From: an uncultured Oscillospiraceae bacterium
Lineage (GTDB): Bacteria > Bacillota > Clostridia > Oscillospirales > Oscillospiraceae
Assembly (NCBI GenBank): GCA_910587205.1
Contig: CAJULZ010000003.1
Location: 8,342 to 72,341 of the forward strand
Length of the DNA stretch: 64,000 nt
Direction: 5' to 3'
The notes beneath the pieces were generated by a model. The model searched no databases and was not told where the DNA came from. It saw nothing but the letters and a program-made list of their open reading frames with translations. Every line of letters begins with the position of its first letter. Positions within the stretch are counted from its first letter, which is position 1. This document shows, piece after piece, positions 1 through 7,002 of this stretch. A program made the translations under genes and the position numbers.

Positions 1-455
1 ATTCCACAATGCTGCCCACACAGCGCAGCATCATCAGGGCGCAGCCCAGCACCACGGCCAGGTACCCCCAGGAGGTGCTGATCTTGATGCCGGCATAGGG
101 GGACGTCCACTGGCTGATCACCAGGGACACGCCATAGTAGAACGTAACGGCGCAAATCAGGATGACAATGATATCGGACACGATATTGCACACCTGGGCC
201 GCCCGGTAGGGCAGACGGTCGGTGAGCATGGTGATCTTGATGTGCTCGCCCTTGCGTTGGGCAATGCTGATGCCCAGCCAGGAGATCCACACGAACAGGA
301 ACTTGCCCAGTTCCTCGGACCAGTACAGGGAATGGTTAGCCTTACGCATGATAACCTGAACAAAGATGATCAGCACCATGGCGGAAAACAGAGCCACAAG
401 AACGATCTCCTCGATCCGGTTGAGCGCGTCGATAACGCGTTTGAACATTTTCATA
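1..455 (-). CDS. dctQ: TRAP transporter small permease DctQ (3' end outside the window)
   Basis: Small membrane subunit of a tripartite TRAP transporter, which pairs with a DctP binding protein and a large DctM permease. 151 residues are visible from an ATG at 455, with hydrophobic segments at about residues 15-35, 47-65, 88-108 and 128-145. The stretch WSEELGKFLFVWISWLGIS is the characteristic DctQ signature. The gene follows dctP in the same direction, 116 bases on, with a stable hairpin in the gap. DctM would be expected just beyond the left edge. The substrate cannot be read from the sequence. Its position behind kdd-kce suggests a role with lysine or its breakdown products, which is inference. 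Confidence 0.9.
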
Positions 456-509
456 GAAACCTGGGGTGCGGAGGACCGCACCCTCCTCCTCCTTTTCTCG
501 CAGGTTGGG

Positions 510-533
510 GCGGCGGGCCGGGAGGCCCGCCGC
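510..533 (-). promoter_or_regulatory. Stem-loop between dctP and dctQ
   Basis: Perfect 10-bp GC stem (GCGGCGGGCC / GGCCCGCCGC) with a 4-base loop and no T-run after it on the minus strand. Such intercistronic hairpins behind binding-protein genes commonly protect upstream mRNA or partly reduce expression of the permease genes. That role is inferred from position only. Confidence 0.55.
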
Positions 534-571
534 CCAGGGGTTTTCTAACGGAGGTGATTGGGGGCGGCAGA

Positions 572-1669
572 TTATTGCGGTACGGTGGCCAGCCAGCGGT
601 CCATCATCTCGTCGCCGATGCGCTCACGCCACATATCGTACAGAGGCTGCACGGACTCCTTGAACGCGGCAACTTCTTCATCAGTGAGCTCCTCGACGGT
701 AGCGCCCTCGTCCTTGAAGCGCTGAATGTAGCTCATCTCATTGGCACGCTCCTCGTCACGCTGCTGCTTGCAGGCCAGGGTCACGGCCTCTTCAATCAGG
801 GCGCGGTCCTCGGCGGACAGGGAGTTGATCCAGTCCAGGGAGCACACGATGGGGAACGGGGAGCTGGCGTGGTTGGTAATGGTGACATAGGGGGCGATCT
901 CATGGATGGAGAAGTCGTTGAACACACCCAGGGAGTGGTCCAGGGCCTCCACGGTGCCGGTGGACAGGGAGGTGATCACCTCGCCCCAGGACATGGGGGT
1001 GGGGTTGGCGCCCATATCCTTCCACATCTCGATGTTCAGTTCGTCCTGGGCAATGCGGATCTTCTGGCCCTTCAGGTCGTCACTATTGTGGTAGCAACCG
1101 GTGCGGCTGATGACCTGGCGCATACCGTTGTAGTACATGCCGATGCAGTAGTAGCCGGCGTCGGCCAGGGTCTCGTTGAACAGCTCCAGGCCGCCGTTCT
1201 CAAAGGTGCCCTTCTCCCAGTCCTCGTAGGTGGGGTACAGGAAGGGCAGGTCCACGCAGCTGGAGGCAGGGCCGGAGATGGAGCTGACCACGGAGGACAG
1301 GTCGAATTCCATGGTGAGGGTACCCAGCTTCACGCCGGCCACCATATCGGGGGAGTCGCCCAGCTGGCCGTCGGGATAGACCTCGACCTTGAAGCGGCCG
1401 GGAGCCTTCTCCTCCAGGTACTGGCCGATCCACTCACTCCACACATGGGTGGAACGGGTGGAGGAATCGGTGTGGCCGATCTTGATCACAATGGGGTCGC
1501 CGGAGGTGGTGTTGTCGTCCTGATCCTGAGTGGGCTGGCTGTTTTCTGCAGGGGGCTGGGAGCTGCCCGTGGGGCCGTTATTGTCGCTGGGGCGGCTGCA
1601 AGAAGCCAGCAGGGTGAGGCACATCGCGGCGCTCAGCGCGAGGGCGATCCACTTTTTCATTTTCATCAT
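572..1669 (-). CDS. dctP: TRAP transporter substrate-binding lipoprotein DctP
   Basis: Extracytoplasmic binding protein of a TRAP transporter, 365 residues, the usual length. It has a lipoprotein signal with lipobox LLASC (Cys24), then a Ser/Pro/Gln-rich linker to about residue 50, then a DctP fold. Typical DctP elements are an early strand IKIGHTD and the VEVYPDGQLGDSPDM segment. Three ATGs cluster at the start (1669, 1666, 1660). The AGGAG site is best spaced for 1666 but the difference is trivial. It follows kce by 71 bases and is probably in the kdd-kce transcript. The ligand is unknown; a lysine-pathway compound is a reasonable guess from context. Confidence 0.9.
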   Translation of the reverse strand: MMKMKKWIALALSAAMCLTLLASCSRPSDNNGPTGSSQPPAENSQPTQDQDDNTTSGDPIVIKIGHTDSSTRSTHVWSEWIGQYLEEKAPGRFKVEVYPDGQLGDSPDMVAGVKLGTLTMEFDLSSVVSSISGPASSCVDLPFLYPTYEDWEKGTFENGGLELFNETLADAGYYCIGMYYNGMRQVISRTGCYHNSDDLKGQKIRIAQDELNIEMWKDMGANPTPMSWGEVITSLSTGTVEALDHSLGVFNDFSIHEIAPYVTITNHASSPFPIVCSLDWINSLSAEDRALIEEAVTLACKQQRDEERANEMSYIQRFKDEGATVEELTDEEVAAFKESVQPLYDMWRERIGDEMMDRWLATVPQ

Positions 1670-1740
1670 GTTCTCCTCTCGTTTTATACGGTACGGTTAA
1701 GTATCCTCTGTCCAAACGGCGTCATTGCCGCAAAACAGAC

Positions 1741-2562
1741 TCAGGGGTTGAGGCCCAGGATGGCCCGGGCTTCGGCGGGGGTGGCCACCGGCCGGCCCAG
1801 CAGGGCGGCCATGTCCGCCACCTTTTTCACCAGCTCGCCGTTGCTCTTGGCCAGGACGCCGCGGCCCAGGTACAGGTTGTCCTCAAAGCCCACGCGGACG
1901 TTGCCGCCCATGGGGATGGCGATGGCGGCCAGGTCAAAGGCGGATTTGCCGATGCCGGTGGCGGTCCAGGTGGAGCCGGCCGGGATGGCCTTGACCATCC
2001 AGTCCAGGTTGCCGGCGGAAGGCGGCGTGCAGCCGGGGACACCCAGCACAAAGTTAAACTGCATAGGCGCGCCGGGCAGCAGGCCCTTTTTGACCATTCT
2101 CAGCACAGTGTCAATGTGCCCCATCTCGAAGCATTCATACTCCGGCTTGATGTGGTTCTCCAGCATCCGCTTGCCGAACGCCCGCATGGTGGGCATATCG
2201 TTGACGAAAATCTCGTCCCCGAAGTTGCAGGTACCGCAGTCCAGCGTGGCCATTTCGGGCATCAGCTCGGTAGGCTGGAGGCGCTCCTCCGGGGTCATGC
2301 CGGTGGCGCCGCCGGTGGACGGGATCTGGATCACGCCGGGGCAGGCCGCCCGGATGGCGTCCATCACCACGCGGAACCGCTCCCGGTCCTGGGTGGGGGC
2401 GCCGTCGTCCCAGCGGACGTGGACGTGGATGATGGAGGCGCCGGCGTCGTAAGCGCTCTTGGCCTCCCGCACCATCTCGTCCAAGGTATACGGGACCGCG
2501 GGGTTCTGCTCCTTGGTGACCTCCGCGCCGCAGATGGCTGCGGTGATGATGAGTTTTTCCGT
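1741..2562 (-). CDS. kce: 3-keto-5-aminohexanoate cleavage enzyme (BKACE family), apparent ACG start
   Basis: Kce condenses 3-keto-5-aminohexanoate with acetyl-CoA to give acetoacetate and 3-aminobutyryl-CoA in lysine fermentation. The HVHVR motif supplies two zinc-binding histidines and a GFEDN segment holds the likely zinc-binding Glu. No ATG, GTG or TTG lies at the expected N-terminus; the first is an internal TTG at 2484, after 26 conserved-looking codons. The codon at 2562-2560 is ACG, six bases after an AGGGGAG site, and it begins an EKLIITAAICGAEVTKEQNP stretch typical of the family. Counting ACG as residue 1 puts the histidines at 46 and 48, the numbering I recall for characterised Kce. 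It lies 29 bases after kdd. Function is confident; use of ACG is an inference and a base error is possible. Confidence 0.88.
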   Translation of the reverse strand, partial: TEKLIITAAICGAEVTKEQNPAVPYTLDEMVREAKSAYDAGASIIHVHVRWDDGAPTQDRERFRVVMDAIRAACPGVIQIPSTGGATGMTPEERLQPTELMPEMATLDCGTCNFGDEIFVNDMPTMRAFGKRMLENHIKPEYECFEMGHIDTVLRMVKKGLLPGAPMQFNFVLGVPGCTPPSAGNLDWMVKAIPAGSTWTATGIGKSAFDLAAIAIPMGGNVRVGFEDNLYLGRGVLAKSNGELVKKVADMAALLGRPVATPAEARAILGLNP

Positions 2563-2591
2563 AAAGATCTCCCCTTTCTCTGATTTGGCGG

Positions 2592-3626
2592 TTACTTGCA
2601 GTAGCGCTGGATAAAGTACTCCCTCAGCTTGTCCTCCCGGCGGACGATGTCAAAGGCGATTTCCGCATGGCCGGGATAATAGCCGTTGCCGATGAGCATG
2701 GGCACGTGCTTGCCCACGCCCTCCGCACCCAGGGATGCCTTGACGAAGTCGGTGCTCATGCTGAAGAAATAAATCATGCCCTCGTCCTTAGTTACCAGGA
2801 TGGTGGCAAGCTCTGTGTCCGCCACGCTCACGGTGCTCACGGCAAAGTCGGCCAGCTTCCCGCCCATGGCCTCCATGTAGCGCTGGTAGGCGTCCAGGGG
2901 CTGCTGCCCGTTGGCCTGGATGACCACGTCGGCCACACCCAGGGATTTGACGATCTCGCACTGCTCAGCGGAGTACTCCATGCACACCACCGTGCCCGTG
3001 GGGGAAACACGCTTTTTCGCTTCCGCCAGGCACAGCAGGCCCGCCTTGCCCGCGCCCATGACCACCACGGTATCCCCCACCTTGGCATTGACCGACACCT
3101 GGGCCGGGGCCCCGGCCACATCCATCAGGGCCAGGCTGAGCTGGTCGCCCAGATCCTCGGGAAGCTTAGTGTAAATGCCCGTTTCAAACAGCACCGCGTC
3201 CGCCTTGCAGTAGACCTGCTCGGTGTCCACGTCGATGCCGGTGATCTCATAGATCTTCAGCGGGGTTAGGGACAGGGACACCAGTGTGGCGATCTTGTCC
3301 CCCACCTTCACCTTGGCGGAGGCGGCAAGGTCCGCGCCAATCTCCTTCACCCGGCCGATGAGGATGCCGCCGGACTTGCTCACCGGGTCCTGGAACTTGC
3401 CCCGGTCATTGACGATATCCAGGATGGCGGCGGCGATTTTCTCCTTGTCCCCGCCGCACTCCCGCTTGATGCGCCCGAAGGCGGTGGCGGTAGGCTGAAG
3501 AGCGATCACATCGATCAAAATCTCGTTGTCAAAAATGTGGGGGTCGTTGCTGATCTGTTCCGCCGCCTGGGGCAGCAGTCCCTTGGGCGAAATGACGCGG
3601 TGGTTGCCGTATTTATCCGCTCTCAT
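2592..3626 (-). CDS. kdd: L-erythro-3,5-diaminohexanoate dehydrogenase
   Basis: Kdd oxidises 3,5-diaminohexanoate with NAD(P)+ to 3-keto-5-aminohexanoate, the substrate of the next gene product, Kce. The protein is 344 residues from the ATG at 3626, preceded by GGGAGG; a longer reading upstream lacks a sensible site. The N-terminal KYGNHRVISPKG and IFDNEILIDV segments are typical of Kdd. A zinc-less alcohol-dehydrogenase-like Rossmann part follows, with VVMGAGKAGLLCL as the dinucleotide-binding turn. It lies downstream of a sigma-54-type promoter at 3681-3698 and of a sigma-54 activator whose N-terminal half is a paralogue of this enzyme. The aminomutase genes (kamA, kamDE) are not in the window. 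Confidence 0.93.
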   Translation of the reverse strand: MRADKYGNHRVISPKGLLPQAAEQISNDPHIFDNEILIDVIALQPTATAFGRIKRECGGDKEKIAAAILDIVNDRGKFQDPVSKSGGILIGRVKEIGADLAASAKVKVGDKIATLVSLSLTPLKIYEITGIDVDTEQVYCKADAVLFETGIYTKLPEDLGDQLSLALMDVAGAPAQVSVNAKVGDTVVVMGAGKAGLLCLAEAKKRVSPTGTVVCMEYSAEQCEIVKSLGVADVVIQANGQQPLDAYQRYMEAMGGKLADFAVSTVSVADTELATILVTKDEGMIYFFSMSTDFVKASLGAEGVGKHVPMLIGNGYYPGHAEIAFDIVRREDKLREYFIQRYCK

Positions 3627-3680
3627 AAGAAAAACCTCCCTTGGTTTCATTGCACGGCTCCGGGTCCTTATCTCCTTCTT

Positions 3681-3698
3681 TTGCATATGGTGTGCCAA
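3681..3698 (-). promoter_or_regulatory. Sigma-54 (-24/-12) promoter of kdd-kce
   Basis: The minus strand reads TTGGCACACCATATGCAA, which has GG and GC exactly 10 bases apart and is close to the consensus TGGCACG-N4-TTGCA. The start of transcription would be near 3671, about 45 bases before the kdd ATG. A sigma-54 activator gene lies immediately upstream. Dyads at 3724-3760 (GCGCG..CGCGC, GGGTA..TACCC) and 3786-3813 (GCGGAAA..TTTCCGC) lie within usual activator-binding distance, but neither is proven. Confidence 0.75.
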
Positions 3699-3905
3699 AA
3701 TAGGCCCTTGGAATAAAAAAATTGCGCGGGGTACGGCCAAGGCGGCCTATACCCACGCGCGATTCCTTTTTTCCAGCCGGGGAGGCGCGGAAAAATTTTT
3801 CAAAACTTTCCGCCCAATCCCGGTGATCCTGCCGTCTCATCAGTAAAAACCGATCTATTTTTGTATCGACGATTCGCAGTTGGATCGTTGTGATTTGTTT
3901 TTGAA

Positions 3906-5999
3906 TCATCTATCTTCGGAATCGGCCCCAATGCCGTATTGTTTCAGTTTGCGCACCACCGAGGGCTGGCTGATGCCCAGCAGCTTAGCCATCTTCCGGG
4001 TAGAACCGCACTTCTGCTTGTACACGCGGAGTATGGATTCCTCATGCCGGGCCAGGATGCCTTTGAGTGTGCCAGTCTCCGGCTCTGCCGGAGACTCCGG
4101 GGGCCGGGCCCCGGACAAATCCTGTTCTACCGGCTCCTTCTTATCGTAGGCCAGGGCGGCCAGCACGTCCCGGACCTCGATGACCTGGTAATCGGTGATA
4201 ATCATCAACCGCTGGATCAGGTTTTGCAGTTCTCTGATGTTTCCCCGGAAGGGCTGATTTTCCAAAAACTCCAGCGTCTGCTTGTTCAGCACCTTGTCCA
4301 GCTGGAATTCCCGGTTATACCGCTCCACAAAGTGCTCCGCCAGGGGGGCGATGTCCTGCCGCCGCTGGCGCAGGGGCAGCACAGTGATGGGGTAGACGTT
4401 GAGCCGGTAGTAGAGATCCTCCCGGAAGGTGCCCTGCCCCACCATGGCGGCCAGGTTCCGGTTGGTGGCCGCCACAATGCGTACGTCCACCTTGATGGGG
4501 TCAATGCCGCCCACCCGGACAATCTCCTTCTCCTGGATGGCCCGGAGGAGCTTGGCCTGGAAGGACAAGGGCAGCTCCCCCACTTCGTCCAGAAACAGCG
4601 TGCCCCCCTGGGCGGCCTCCCACAGGCCCATCTTTCCTTTGGCGCTGGCGCCGGTGAAGGAGCCCTTTTCATAGCCGAACAGCTCCGATTCCAGCAGGTT
4701 TTCCGGAATGGCGGCACAGTTGATTTTGATCATTGGGAAGCTCTTGCGGTCGCTGTTCTGATGGATGATCCGGGCAATAATCTCTTTGCCCACGCCTGAT
4801 TCCCCGGTGATCATCACGTTGGAGGTGTACCGGGCCACCTTCTTCGCCTGGCGCAGCGTGGCCTTGGACTGGCTGCTGCGGAAAATATAGCCGCCGGCGG
4901 TGGCGGTGCTGACGTCGTTGCGGTCCTCCAGCTCCGCCTCCTGCTGGTAGTCCAGCCTGTGCCACTGCGCCCCCGCGAACTCCTGCTGGATGGCGGCCTG
5001 CATCTGCGGATAGCGCCTCAGCAGGTTCAGCGTGTACTCCGCATGGCCGTCCATGAAGCCGGTGTAGGGGATGATGGACACCTGCTTGCCAATGCCCTCG
5101 GCGGTGAGCCCGGCGAATTTGTAGTCGCACCCCAGGGTGGCAAAATAGATGGTCCCCCGGGGCTTTACCGCCACCAGGGCAGCCACCTCGGTGCTCACGG
5201 AGTTGATGCAGTTGACCACCACGTCAAACCGGCCGGCAAACGCGGGCTCCGCCCCGGCGCACAGCCGCTGGGTGTCGGTGGCGTTGAGGGCCAGCACCTC
5301 GTCGTACAGGCCGTAGTTCTCCACGGTCTCCCGGTGGGCGGCGTTGCGCACCACTCCCACCAGGCGGCCCGTATCCCCCAGCTTGTCCCGGGCGCCGTAG
5401 CCGCTGAGCAGGCCGCTGCGCCCCCCCGCGCCCAGCACCAGCACCGACTGGCCCTGCTCTACGGTATGGTTGGTACAGGTGGCTACCCCCGCCTCGTCCA
5501 TGGCGGCCAGGGCCACCCGGAGGGGGATGTCGGTGGGCTGCTTCACCACCGGAGAGGTGGCAAACAGAATGGCCTGCCCCTCCACCGTGAGCTGGGCGCA
5601 GTCGTAGTCCACAGCCAGGATGCGGTCCAGCCGAAGGGGGGTGATGGTCAGCGAGGTGAGGGACACCACCCCGTCCCCCACCGACAGGTTATAATGGTTG
5701 GGATATTCCGGCCCCATCCGGGCCACGGTCCCATAAAACATCCCGCCGGTATTTGTCACCGGGTTGTGGAGCTTCCCCCGGTCCTGGATAATCTCCAGCA
5801 CCCGGTGGCACAGCAGGCGGTCATTCTCCCCCGCCTCCTCCCGGATCTCGTTAAAGCTCACCAAGTTGACGCTGACCACCTTTACGTCTACCAGCAGCTC
5901 GTCCGGTCGAAGCTCCATGGTGTTGTCCACCCGCCATGCCTGCTGGGGCAGGGCTGAGGCAGGCTCGACGGACCGGCCGATGCCAAAGGTATCGCTCAT
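3906..5999 (-). CDS. Sigma-54-dependent activator with an N-terminal Kdd-like sensor domain
   Basis: 697 residues in three parts. Residues 1 to about 355 are clearly homologous to the Kdd encoded next door. Shared landmarks are DRGKLHNPVTNTGGM versus DRGKFQDPVSKSGGI, a LTSLTITPLRL strand, a Rossmann turn VLVLGAGGRSGLL, and EGIGKQV with GHAE near the end. Residues about 372-605 form an AAA+ sigma-54 activator module: Walker A GESGVGKE, the sigma-54 contact loop GSFTGA (a variant of GAFTGA), Walker B GGTLFLDEVGE, and a FREDLYYRLNV segment. Residues about 645-690 are a Fis-type helix-turn-helix (GSTRKMAKLLGISQPSVVRK). It presumably senses diaminohexanoate and/or NAD(H) and activates the -24/-12 promoters of kdd and kal; that is inference. 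GGAGGGGG precedes the ATG. Confidence 0.9.
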   Translation of the reverse strand: MSDTFGIGRSVEPASALPQQAWRVDNTMELRPDELLVDVKVVSVNLVSFNEIREEAGENDRLLCHRVLEIIQDRGKLHNPVTNTGGMFYGTVARMGPEYPNHYNLSVGDGVVSLTSLTITPLRLDRILAVDYDCAQLTVEGQAILFATSPVVKQPTDIPLRVALAAMDEAGVATCTNHTVEQGQSVLVLGAGGRSGLLSGYGARDKLGDTGRLVGVVRNAAHRETVENYGLYDEVLALNATDTQRLCAGAEPAFAGRFDVVVNCINSVSTEVAALVAVKPRGTIYFATLGCDYKFAGLTAEGIGKQVSIIPYTGFMDGHAEYTLNLLRRYPQMQAAIQQEFAGAQWHRLDYQQEAELEDRNDVSTATAGGYIFRSSQSKATLRQAKKVARYTSNVMITGESGVGKEIIARIIHQNSDRKSFPMIKINCAAIPENLLESELFGYEKGSFTGASAKGKMGLWEAAQGGTLFLDEVGELPLSFQAKLLRAIQEKEIVRVGGIDPIKVDVRIVAATNRNLAAMVGQGTFREDLYYRLNVYPITVLPLRQRRQDIAPLAEHFVERYNREFQLDKVLNKQTLEFLENQPFRGNIRELQNLIQRLMIITDYQVIEVRDVLAALAYDKKEPVEQDLSGARPPESPAEPETGTLKGILARHEESILRVYKQKCGSTRKMAKLLGISQPSVVRKLKQYGIGADSEDR

Positions 6000-6110
6000 G
6001 GTTCCCCCTCCTTCCGGTGAAAAGCCTATCCTTTATAATAAAGCTGAAAAAGCACGCTTTATTCCCTATGAAGTGCACGCCAAGGCCACGAATGCGGCCT
6101 CCGGCGGCGC

Positions 6111-6278
6111 TTAGGACTTGTTTGAAAATTGTCAGCACGCCCAAACAAAGGCTCTTTTCCCGCCATACTTTGCCAATTTTCCTTGGAATACACAAAGTAT
6201 TCCTGCGTCAAACTGGCTTCCTCCGGCGAAAAAATCCCTCCCCGCCGGGCATATTTCCAATTTCCAAACAGCGCCTAA
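6111..6278. repeat. MITE-like repeat, copy 1
   Basis: 168-bp non-coding element matching 30186-30352 in the opposite orientation, by eye well over 80% identical. Its ends are imperfect inverted repeats (left TTAGGACTTGTTTG, right read inward TTAGGCGCTGTTTG) flanked by TA. An internal hairpin has arms GGAATAC and GTATTCC. It carries no ORF with gene-like properties. It lies in the leader between a probable promoter at 6331-6359 and the sigma-54 activator gene, so it would be transcribed as part of that gene's 5' region. The rest of the 6000-6428 gap shows nothing else recognisable apart from that promoter and the terminator. Confidence 0.8.
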
Positions 6279-6330
6279 TCGCCGCTGGATTTAAAAGGAT
6301 CATTTGGTACTTTTGAACTTGCTTGACTAT

Positions 6331-6359
6331 AGTATAGCGCGCCTGCCGAAAAATTCCAA
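6331..6359 (-). promoter_or_regulatory. Probable sigma-70-type promoter of the Kdd-sigma-54 activator gene
   Basis: On the minus strand TTGGAA is followed after 17 bases by TATACT. It points towards the activator gene about 330 bases downstream, with the MITE copy lying between. Confidence 0.5.
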
Positions 6360-6385
6360 CCCAAAATGCCCTGCACGGCAACAAA

Positions 6386-6422
6386 AAAGGGGGCCGCCGG
6401 CTTTCGCCGCCGGGCCCCCTTT
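6386..6422 (-). terminator. Rho-independent terminator of kal
   Basis: The minus strand forms a GC stem (outer arms GGGGGCC / GGCCCCC, GAAA loop) followed by six T. It starts within ten bases of the kal stop codon. Confidence 0.85.
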
Positions 6423-6428
6423 CCCAGT

Positions 6429-6818
6429 TTATTTCCGCTTGCAGGCCGCGGGCGTCACGCAGGTACCGCTGGCGCGGCAGACCAGCACCGGCTCATCCAG
6501 CACATCGGCGGCGGAGGCGCTGATCTCCGGCCGGGCGGTGATGACCTTATAGGCCGTAAACACCATCTTCCGGGAGGTATTCCCCACGGACACGATCTCG
6601 CCCTTGGCCTCGATATAATCCCCGGCGTAGACGGGGGCCAGGAACTCCACGTTGTCGTAAGCGCAGAACAGGCCCTCGTCCCCATCGCAGCGGATGAGCA
6701 TCTCGGTGGCCACGTCGCCAAACAGGTGGAGCATATGGGCCCCATCCACCAGGTTCCCGCCGTAGTGGGCATCCTTGGCAGACATACGCACCCGCAGCTC
6801 AGAAGTGATCTTGTTCAT
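6429..6818 (-). CDS. kal: 3-aminobutyryl-CoA ammonia lyase (hotdog fold)
   Basis: Kal removes ammonia from 3-aminobutyryl-CoA, the Kce product, to give crotonyl-CoA on the way to butyrate. At 129 residues it has the expected size. It reads as a single hotdog domain, with [21 protein letters not shown] as the helix region and [15 protein letters not shown] as the central strand. The ATG at 6818 follows AAAGGAG at 11 bases. Upstream ORF extension has no Shine-Dalgarno sequence. It is separated from kdd-kce by the regulator gene but has its own sigma-54-type promoter, so it is probably co-regulated. Confidence 0.85.
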   Translation of the reverse strand: MNKITSELRVRMSAKDAHYGGNLVDGAHMLHLFGDVATEMLIRCDGDEGLFCAYDNVEFLAPVYAGDYIEAKGEIVSVGNTSRKMVFTAYKVITARPEISASAADVLDEPVLVCRASGTCVTPAACKRK

Positions 6819-6875
6819 GACTATGATTCTCCTTTCAAATTCGGGCAGCTTGCGCTCCCCTCCTGTCTGGATAAT

Positions 6876-6893
6876 ACGCAACTTTGGTGCCAA
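6876..6893 (-). promoter_or_regulatory. Sigma-54 (-24/-12) promoter of kal
   Basis: The minus strand reads TTGGCACCAAAGTTGCGT: TGGCACC, four bases, then TTGCG, with GG and GC 10 bases apart. It is nearly the sigma-54 consensus. Predicted start is near 6866, about 48 bases before the ATG. It shares this form only with the kdd promoter in the intergenic regions I read. Confidence 0.8.
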
Positions 6894-6948
6894 GATCGGC
6901 TGCGGAACTGTCTGCCGGGGCGTGGGGAACGCAGCCGGAGGGGCGGCA

Positions 6949-6987
6949 AACCCGGCGTCCGGGGCTGACAACCCCGGACGCCGGGTT
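6949..6987 (-). terminator. Strong hairpin downstream of the SLH/RCC1-like gene
   Basis: Perfect 16-bp inverted repeat (arms beginning AACCCGGCGTCC) with a 7-base loop, 15 bases past the stop codon of the upstream gene on the minus strand. Only three T follow, so termination may be weak or the hairpin may act as an mRNA end protector. Confidence 0.65.
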
Positions 6988-7002
6988 CCTGTCCTAATTC
7001 GG

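Noticed and set aside
242..2452. 736-codon plus-strand frame
   Set aside because: It runs antisense through dctP and kce, is Gly/Val/His-rich as expected from reversed GC-rich codons, and has no ribosome-binding site.
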